Assembly: GCA_037126765.1 (NCBI GenBank)
Contig: JBBCBC010000024.1
Location: 13,613,554 to 13,677,553, forward strand
Length of the DNA stretch: 64,000 bases
Direction: 5' to 3'
Source of the DNA: Stenogyne calaminthoides
Taxonomy: Eukaryota; Streptophyta; Magnoliopsida; Lamiales; Lamiaceae
The notes beneath the pieces were generated by a model that had not been told where the DNA came from, did no database searches, and worked only from the letters and a program-made list of their open reading frames with translations. A program made the position numbers and the translations under genes. Shown here one piece after another: positions 57,240-64,000 of the stretch (its first letter is position 1; every line of letters begins with the position of its first letter).

Positions 57240-58717
57240 GCGCTAAGCACCGTCCCCCTACCTAACCTCCCCCTCGACCGGGACCTGGTCGCCCATCGGC
57301 TCCTCACCACCGGCAACCTCTCAACTCGGGGCAGCCACTGTTCTGCCACTGCCATCCGCCGCCTCCGCCATAAGCACAGGTACCGCAACAGGACTGGTAG
57401 GGGCCTACCCGAATGTGCCCCCTTGATCTGCACCCTCACCGACCTCCGCAACCTGCTCACCGGGACCAAGAAGGACAAATCTACACCGAAGTCGGCCAAA
57501 TTCACCACGGGCAACACTATGTCAGCCTCGGGCGGGCACTTGGCGATGAAGGCTTTGAATTCCTCCACAAGCACGGAGGCGTCTGTAGAGGGGTTACGAT
57601 GAAACACCCCTCGGAGGACATCCGCGTAGGCGCTGATGTAGGAGAAAATTACCAATGCAACGTCGTCGGTGGCCCGGAGGGAGGCCTCGTAAGACTTCTG
57701 GAACTCAAGGTCCTCCACCCTTGCCTCATAGTTGACCGCCAGGGCATGGGACTCCGCCAGTTGGCCAATAAGCTCATCAACCCTCCCCTTCAGGAGTCGG
57801 TCTCGGCCGTTCACATCCTGAGAAGCTTTCAGGTCGGCCTTCATTCGGGCCATGGCCGTGGTCGCCTCCTCTAGTTTCTTCTTCTCCTCGTCGAGGGTCG
57901 AGCAAGAGATCTCCAGGTCATGATCGTTTTTCTCCACAACCCGCTCAAGGAAAGTGGTCGCCTTCTAAGAATAGATCAAGGCGGTGTAGAGGTTGTTCTC
58001 CTTGCTGTTGGAGGAGGTAGCAAGATGGTCATCCAGAGACCAGCACCGGGGCACATCTCGAACAGAGTGGCGCGTATACCGAGGCCAGACGGTGGAAACC
58101 CCAACAATGGAGGGCATCTTCGACTGAATGTAGTCGGCGACGGGCAGAGGGAAGTTCATGAACTAGAAAGAGAATGGCCCCAGTTCAGAAGAAATACGGA
58201 AGCAAAAAAAGAAACAACAGTGAAAGGCGACGAGATGAACACTTACGCCCCGGAGCGATCAACATCCCATCCCACAAAAGTGCGGTCGCCCGAGAACTGG
58301 CGACCTGGCGGAGGTGGTGGTGTCATCAGTGGGGGGTGAGTGGCGAGAATTGACTCCCAAGGGGGAACGCTCCCCCCTCCTCAGTAGCAACACGTGGGGA
58401 GTGGTTGCCCTGTCGAGCACATTTTCGAACGGGTGATCTATCCGAGCGGGCTGGGCAAGCACCCTATCGGACCTCCTTGGCTTTCCTTTTGTCTTTGGAG
58501 TTGTCCGTCCGCGAGGACCCCCCGGTCTCCACCATGCCGCCCCCACGGGACGAGAATGTGGGCCGGGCCATGGACCCAGTGCGAGAAATGTTAAGGGCAG
58601 GATTCCCGCGAGAGGCCATCTGTTCAGAGGTTGGGGCTGTCGCTTGAACGGGTATATGAGGACCAGAAAGAGAATAACCATCAATAAGGAGAGGCACTAA
58701 GTATCAACGAAAACCCT
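57240..58717 (-). pseudogene. Antisense extra gene of G3, cut by SIRE-B2
   Basis: The gene is on the strand opposite to G3 pol. Entering from the right, the SIRE-B2 LTR cuts it inside what corresponds to intron 2 of the G1 gene (acceptor cccgttcaag at about 58643-58652). The exon that follows has ATAPTSEQMASRGNPALNIS (58640-58580). The conserved intron is at 58246-58163. Next come NFPLPVADYIQSKMPSIVGV (58155 onward) and VRDVPRCWSLDDH, with a tag stop at 57967. The long frame 57937-57089 is a coiled coil (EISCSTLDEEKKKLEEATTA; LIGQLAESHALAVNYEARVE) and then LADFGVDLSFL. The N-terminal Transposase_28-like exon is not in the window. Confidence 0.72.
58163..58246 (-). other. Conserved intron in the G3 antisense gene
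   Basis: Minus strand: GTAAGTGTTC to TCTCTTTCTAG, 84 bases, between codons for D-V-D-R-S-G-A and F-M-N-F-P-L-P. Same position as in G1 (32971-33046) and G2 (47322-47245). Confidence 0.72.
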
Positions 58718-58743
58718 TGTTGGTCCCGGTGCTAACGTGTCTC

Positions 58744-58771
58744 ACACGTGTATGGGGGGGAATACACGTGT
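58744..58771. promoter_or_regulatory. Double G-box palindrome in the SIRE-B2 LTR
   Basis: Perfect inverted repeat: acacgtgtat (58744-58753) and atacacgtgt (58762-58771) around ggggggga. Each arm contains CACGTG, the core bound by plant bZIP and bHLH factors. SIRE-B1 keeps only a decayed version (20280-20299). Conserved palindromes are known in Sirevirus LTRs; the regulatory role here is inference. Confidence 0.5.
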
Positions 58772-60239
58772 TCAGTGATTTTTAAAACTTTTCTTTCACT
58801 GAGGTCAGATGGGTCAGGTTGTCCTGATGATTTGCCCTCGGAAGCCAGATCGCCACGAGTCAAAAGTCTCTTCGAGACAATAATCGACCTGCTTTTCGAA
58901 GCTTAAGATTAACCTAACCGAGCTCGAAGTTTTATCGAGAGATCTGAAGCTTGGATCGATAACTATCTTCTTGAACCCTCGGTAGAGTTAGTTCAGTTTG
59001 GTAACTATCTGTTCTAGCTACTCAAGTGTGCGGAATGGTTGGCCCTAAGTTTATACTCGTTTTTAGCTTTGCTGAAAACCTTCCTTTTAATGAAACAGTG
59101 ATTAAGGCTGTGATCAATTAGATGCAAGTTCAGTGGATTGGTTCCAACTGAATATCAGTAAATAATGCTTTCAGTGAAAAACATGCAACAGATAACAATG
59201 TAAAACAGAAAGCAAAACAACACAACAATTATAGTGGTTCAGAGACTCAAGCTCCTACATCCACTCTCTCTGACCTTTAGAGATATTCCTTAACCACTTC
59301 CTAAGGTTTCTGGCTGACTCACTGCGGCTTACTCACATTTCTACCTTGAGTTTTCTGACTACCTCACTGTAGTTTACTAACTCAACACACACAAGCTTTC
59401 TGACTATCCAAGATAGTTTACTCACTTCTTCTCTAGAGTTTTCTGACTACCTCAACGTAGTTTACTAACTCTTTACAACTCCAACTCACCAACAAACACA
59501 CTCAAACTACCTTACAAGAGGTTTGGGGTTTCTGGTTGGTTTCCAACTAGGATGAGATATCCTTTACAATAAGTACAATGCAAAGGCTAGGATATCTCTA
59601 CTAAGCTTTGGATATATCTTATCAAACTAGGCTTAGTGAATGAGCTGTCTTCCATGTAAAGCACTTGGGAAATTCTTGGATTTTCGAGTGCTTCAATTTG
59701 CAATAATAAGATTGAGCTCTTGAGTTGCTTACAAATTTCCCGTAACCTTTAATGTAAAGGGTCACTAGTATTTATAGGCAATCACCAAGGTCACTCTTGA
59801 AAAACTATCCATTGGAGGAGATAGCTTCATGAGTTTCCTCTTATGGTGTTTGATGAATGGCTATTTTTAGGGTTTCAATACTCCCTTGCATGTTTTAGGA
59901 AATATGCTTTCATGTAGCCACTCACCACTTTTTGCAGTCTGGAACATAGTACTACTGACATGCTTCAGTGACCTGTCGCTTTCAGTGTCAGTAAAGTACA
60001 GTTCTGTCTTCCTCTGATTGGTTCTTATCTTCAGTAAATGTAGACAAACATAACAGCTCTTTTTGGTCAATACCTCTTAGTGATATAACATTAACAACAC
60101 TTAGTTTTAGTTCCTTTTGTCTGCATATGAATGTCTTGGGCAATATCTATTTTTTTTAGTATTCGCATTTTTCTCAGTTTTGTAGCCTTCAGATAGATAT
60201 TATTCAGTGCCTCGGAACATTCAGGTTATACTGAGCACT

Positions 60240-60590
60240 CAGTAGATTACTGAGTCTTCAATAACTACTGTGTCTTCAGTATCTTCTGTGTCTTCAGTAT
60301 CTTCAGAGTCTTCAGAGTCTTCAGAGTCTTCAGTGTCTTCTGAGTCTTCAGTGACATACTGAGTCTTCAGTTTCTTCAGTTTCATATTGAGTCTTCAGTT
60401 TCTCAGTTTCATAATGAGTCTTCAGTTTCTCAGTTTCATACTGAGTCTTCAGTTTCTCAGTTTCATACTAAGTCTTCAGTTTCTTCAGTTTCATACTGGA
60501 ACTTCAGATTCTTCAGAAACTTACTGAGTCTTCAGAATCTTCAAAAACTTACTGAGTCTTCAGAATCTTCAGAATCTAACCTGATCTATA
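60240..60590. repeat. TCTTCAG-rich minisatellite in the SIRE-B2 LTR
   Basis: The 7- to 9-base words gtcttcag and agtttct recur more than twenty times. From about 60357 to 60500 they form a roughly 27-base unit (gagtcttcagtttctcag plus tttcatact) in several near-identical copies. The equivalent part of SIRE-B1 (about 21780-21960) is shorter and decayed. Confidence 0.88.
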
Positions 60591-60734
60591 TCTGCTAACT
60601 ATACATGGTGCAGATAACATCCTGAACACTCTAAACTGAATCCTGACTCAACTATCAAGATTATCCTGAACATGTCATACTTAGGGGTTTTGGGATCTAA
60701 TCAAAATCTTTTTTATTAAATTCATCTCCCAACA

Positions 60735-60752
60735 ATTTCCCCCTTTTTGATG
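60735..60752 (-). other. Polypurine tract of SIRE-B2
   Basis: Minus-strand aaaaagggggaaatt lies immediately before the TGTTGGGAG start of the LTR. Confidence 0.85.
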
Positions 60753-61056
60753 ATGTCAAAACCATCTTGTTATAAAAACACTTAACCTATACACAGGTTT
60801 CAGTTTTTCTATTACAATCCAAAATGGCAAATCTCTTCCAATAATTTCATCACAAAGGCATATCAAAACATAAAAGACATGTAAAAAGATAATGAGATAT
60901 TATCTTTGAGCATAAAGATAAATTTTCATTGATTGTAAGATAGAAGTTACAGAGTACAATGAAATTATCAAAAATAAAAACAAAAGAAGTACAAAGAATC
61001 TTCAGTCTTCAGTCTCTTCAATCTTCAGCTTCAGTCTTCTATCTTCAATCAGCTCT
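60753..61056 (-). other. SIRE-B2 3' untranslated region
   Basis: AT-rich spacer between the third ORF stop (61057-61059) and the polypurine tract. No gene seen. Confidence 0.6.
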
Positions 61057-63979
61057 TCAATCTTCTTCAACCTCATCCTCAGGCACCTCCAGGTTGAACA
61101 TCCCATAATATCTCTTTTTCAGTTCATCCCTTTCTTTGATGATATCTGGGTTATTTCCTGTCAAGCCAAGTTGGATGGCATACTGAGCAATCTCTTGAGA
61201 AATGGTTGTCTCATTCACCAGGCCATTCTCTAGTCTTGGAGCAGGGTAGGTATATGGACCAGGGGCAAAAATATGTGTATTACCTTCATCTGCTAAGTTA
61301 ATTCAACTCTGCAGGTACTTAGGATAGAAAGTTAATAAGTACTCTATGAAGGCTTCATTCATGTCTGAGCTTGTCCCCCTCCATTCCCTCAGAACTTCAG
61401 AATAAAACCAGAAGGTTCTCTTAATTTCTTCCCACGCATCATTGAATTGGATAGGCATCCATTTATCAATGTGCGGCCACTTCTGAGCTTTTATAGTACC
61501 CCTCCTCTTGCTCAGGAACTCTTGAAACAACTTCTGCGATTCTGCTCTTCTTCTTTCTTCTTCCTGATTACAGGAACTCCTGATACAAAAGCAGCAGTTT
61601 TCTTCTCTTTTTCCACTTGAAGTAATTTTAGAGCTTTTATTGTATCGAAGACTTCTTTTCCTGCTTCTTCTTCTGACTCTTCAAAATCAATGATCAATTT
61701 TCTTTGAGTAGCCTTTGAAGCTTTAGCTCTTTTCTTCTCTGGTTCAACAAATGCCATAGCCTTTCTCTTAATTGGTTTGGCTTGCTCTGCACCGGCTTGG
61801 CTTATTTCTACCATTCTTCTACCACTCAGTTTTTCAGAGATAGCTTCCTGAATGTTTGCTCAGAGACATGAGTGTAGATTGGCTCTTCAGCTTGCTTGAA
61901 CTTGAGCTTCTCAGTGGCTTCCACTTCTTTTAAGGCTTCAGCAAGAATTTTCTTTTCAGCCTCTTTATCTGCCTTCTTCTTCAAGGTCTGTGCCAACAAC
62001 TCCTTCAGCTTGCCACCAGGCCTTTCCCCCTTTTTGGCACCATACCTTGGAAGAAGTTGAGACAGTGCGGTATCCATGTGGTATTGCTCTTTACTGATAC
62101 TTCGTACTTATCCAGCCAACTGATCATGCTCGTCTTCCAGCCTCATCATATGGTTCTTGGCCACTGAGAACTTTTCAGATAGCGGTGCAAACTGGTTGGA
62201 GAATACATATTTCAGCATGTCTGTCATCTTGGTCATGAGCAGAGAGCCCATTTCCTCAACAGCACTCTTGATCATCTGATCATTTTTCTCCACCAGCTTG
62301 GCTTCAAGATATGAATTTCTGTCTTGATACATTTGCTTCATCTCTGCATTCAGCTCAGCTTTGACTCCATCAACCTTTCCCTCTATGGCAGTCATTTTGT
62401 CAGCAAGAGATGTCTGAAGCTGCATCAAGTCTGAAGATGAACTCAGGTTCTCTAGCTTCTGGGATTGGTTGGCCAATGTTTCTTCAATTTGAGCAACTTT
62501 CTTCATCATTGGCACCACCTTCTCCAGTTTGTCCACTATAGGACTGAAGTCAATCTCTGGAGCATATATCACTTGTTGTTTCTCCTGAGCTGGGTGCTCC
62601 ACCTGAGCCTCGGTCTCCACCTGGGCCTCAGTCTCCACCTGAGCCTCAGTCTGCATATCAGACATAACAAATTTAAAGATAGGAACTTCAGTAGCTTTGG
62701 CATAATTTTTAGTAGTGCCAAAAGTTACCTGAAGAATGTTAACTTCAGTCTGAGGATGTGAGATATCAGGTTGACCAACATCAGTATTTTTCTCCACTTG
62801 AGATTGCTTCTCAACATTTCCTTGTTGGTCCCCTTCTTGATCTTGATCTTTTGAGCTCGAGGCACCAACATCAGCTTCCCTCCTCTCAGCCACCTTCTTC
62901 CTGACCAGCTCATCAAAATCTGCATGTTTCATCCAGAGCTTGGTCTTCTTGAACCCGGAGAACTCAGTCAGCACTGCAGTCTCTTCATTCCACCAGTCCT
63001 CTCCTCTGAAGGAGGCAATGTTAAGCATCTCTGGCAGAGTTTGGTTCCAAATGTAGACTGTGGTCCTCAGTCTGAAGAAGAGGTCCTGAAGATCAGGATA
63101 TGAGCTCAGCTCAGGGTACCTATCTAGAATGAATCTTTCCCCCTTGCTGCGCCACTCGGTCTCTTCTGCCTCTCCTTTCTTCAGCTTTGGGCTTTCAGAT
63201 TCAGTAGGATCAGATTCAAGTGCTAAGGGATCTAAGAATGGTTCACTCAGGAGCATGTCCAGATTCAGCAGCTCCTGAGGCTCAGTTTGTTCTGAGGTCT
63301 GAACAGGCATCTCCTCAGTAGAAACCTGAGGTCCCTTGAATATCTCCTGAGAAATCTTGTCTGAGCTCAGAGATGTTTCAAGAACCTCAGAGAACACCTG
63401 TTCCTCAGTTTGCACTTGAGCAGTAGTCACAGCCTGAGCCAGTACTTGCAATGGAGATTTTTGTCCTTGCTGGCCCTCAGGTTGGAGTTCCTCAGTCTCA
63501 CTGACCTCCTCCTCAGTAGAAATTTGAACTTTCCTGCGCTTAGGAGTCAGTGATTTCTTCTTCAGGGCTTCTCCCTTTTCTCTCTTCACCTCCATCAGGG
63601 CCTTCCCCCTGGTTTGTTGGGCTTTTTCAGCAGCTCCTTTAGCAGTAGTCTCCTCCTTCTTCTCTTTTCTTCCCTTCAAAGTCTTCTTTGATGTTGTTGG
63701 GTTGAAATGGATCTTGGACTTTGGAAAGGGTGAGGAGTTGGCAAAAATATCTTCTTCTTCTCTGCACATCTCCAGGATGAATGCTATCTTGGTTGCATGT
63801 AGGATTTTTCCTTTAATGACAACTGAACCGTTCACCTTCTGGACTTGCTTTGCTTGGTCACTCACCACTCTGATTAAATATCATAGCCAGTTGAATGCGG
63901 TGGTGGGTGAGTCTTCAATAGCCGCCATTAATCTCAGCTTCACCGTACTAATTTGCTCAAAATTGCCGGACCTGCTCAT
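61057..63979 (-). pseudogene. SIRE-B2 third ORF (Sirevirus envelope-like), nearly full length
   Basis: The ATG at 63979-63977 opens MSRSGNFEQISTVKL. A tga stop follows at 63883-63881 and the same frame then runs to a taa at 62110-62108. This 590-codon stretch has a basic segment (KTLKGRKEKKEETTAK), a Gln/Glu-rich region, a block LDRYPELSSYPDLQDLFF, a threefold repeat of the EAQVET unit, and a coiled coil (MMKKVAQIEETLANQSQKLE). The frame continues past the stop to about 61860, then shifts. The frames 61814-61512 (EPEKKRAKASKATQRKLIID) and 61530-61303 (WPHIDKWMPIQFNDAWEEIK) follow, with a stop at about 61302. The end reads LENGLVNETTISQEIAQYAI to a tga at 61059-61057. It totals about 970 codons with three stops and two frameshifts. 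No membrane segment is obvious. Confidence 0.8.
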
Positions 63980-64000
63980 GATACATTTACTCACGATATC
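63980..64000. other. Window edge upstream of the SIRE-B2 third ORF
   Basis: Only 21 bases before the ATG are visible, so a promoter comparable to that of SIRE-A cannot be examined. Confidence 0.6.

Larger units (their letters stand above)
50720..58717 (+). mobile_element. G3: Tat/Retand-type gypsy element, same family as G1, truncated at both sides by Sireviruses
   Basis: It starts inside an LTR (50720-50833) whose sequence matches the end of the G1 LTR (gtagcc, gggtcaccaaat, ggctataaca). It continues with primer binding site, gag, protease, reverse transcriptase, two RNase H domains, integrase and an antisense gene. It stops at the SIRE-B2 LTR (58718). Gag and the antisense gene are close in sequence to G1. 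The left end abuts the SIRE-A LTR exactly, which fits SIRE-A having inserted into the G3 5' LTR. Confidence 0.88.
58718..60734 (-). repeat. 3' LTR of SIRE-B2
   Basis: 2017 bp. On the plus strand it runs from tgttggtcccgg to catctcccaaca. It matches 20242-22185. It includes a CACGTG palindrome near the left end, an imperfect repeat of a ttctgactacctca/gtttactaactc unit at about 59330-59480, and a tcttcag minisatellite (60240-60590). Confidence 0.9.
58718..64000 (-). mobile_element. SIRE-B2: Sirevirus, 3' LTR and third ORF (continues beyond window)
   Basis: On the minus strand: third ORF (63979-61057), 3' untranslated region, polypurine tract and 3' LTR (60734-58718). It is better preserved than SIRE-B1. 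Pol, gag and the 5' LTR would lie to the right of the window. It is inserted in the antisense gene of G3, so it is younger than G3. Confidence 0.88.

Noticed and set aside
62465..62761. 98-codon plus-strand frame rich in Leu, Ser and His
   Set aside because: It is the complement of the Gln/Glu-rich repeat of the SIRE-B2 third ORF, an obvious shadow.

Overview
The window is nuclear DNA from a flowering plant and is almost entirely made of nested, decayed transposable elements. The evidence is plant-type LTR retrotransposons of several lineages (Ty1/copia including Sireviruses, and Ty3/gypsy of the Tat/Retand type with two RNase H domains), a CACTA DNA transposon, AT-rich spacers and a 500-base assembly gap at 24893-25392. 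No intact host gene was recognised. One weak host-gene-like fragment lies near 19361-19680. Every retroelement gene seen carries stops or frameshifts. Lineage names rest on motif recognition from memory, since no search could be run.

Left part (1-20241). A degenerate copia element (Copia-1, 1-8868, + strand) runs in from the left edge. Its leader holds a complete non-autonomous CACTA element (1233-2730) with TIRs and a GGC/GGC target duplication. An isolated Sirevirus LTR (9254-10623) follows, then a second copia element truncated inside reverse transcriptase (Copia-2, about 11203-16963). After that come about 3 kb of T-rich DNA with no recognisable repeat.

Middle and right part (20242-64000). 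Two minus-strand copies of one Sirevirus family (SIRE-B1 20242-24892; SIRE-B2 58718-64000) each show a 3' LTR and an envelope-like third ORF. A plus-strand Sirevirus of another family (SIRE-A, 25393-50719) has gag, pol, its own third ORF and a 3' LTR. It was invaded twice: by a complete Tat-type gypsy element on the minus strand (G1, 30393-40823, TSD tagct) exactly inside the end of pol, and by a 5'-deleted gypsy element (G2, 44897-49654) inside its 3' LTR. SIRE-A ends directly against a partial LTR of a third gypsy element (G3, 50720-58717), whose tail is cut by the LTR of SIRE-B2. The simplest reading is that G3 is the host of this nest.

The most interesting signal is in the three gypsy elements. 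Between integrase and the 3' LTR, each carries a gene on the strand opposite to gag-pol. In G1 and G2 it has its own TATA box. In G1 three short GT-AG introns can be drawn, and one of them lies at the same protein position in all three elements. The product has a putative gypsy-type (Transposase_28-like) domain followed by a coiled coil. Antisense extra ORFs are known in Tat/Retand elements, so the class is not new, but the conserved promoter-plus-intron architecture deserves a check. A second candidate is a promoter-like block upstream of the Sirevirus third ORF in SIRE-A.
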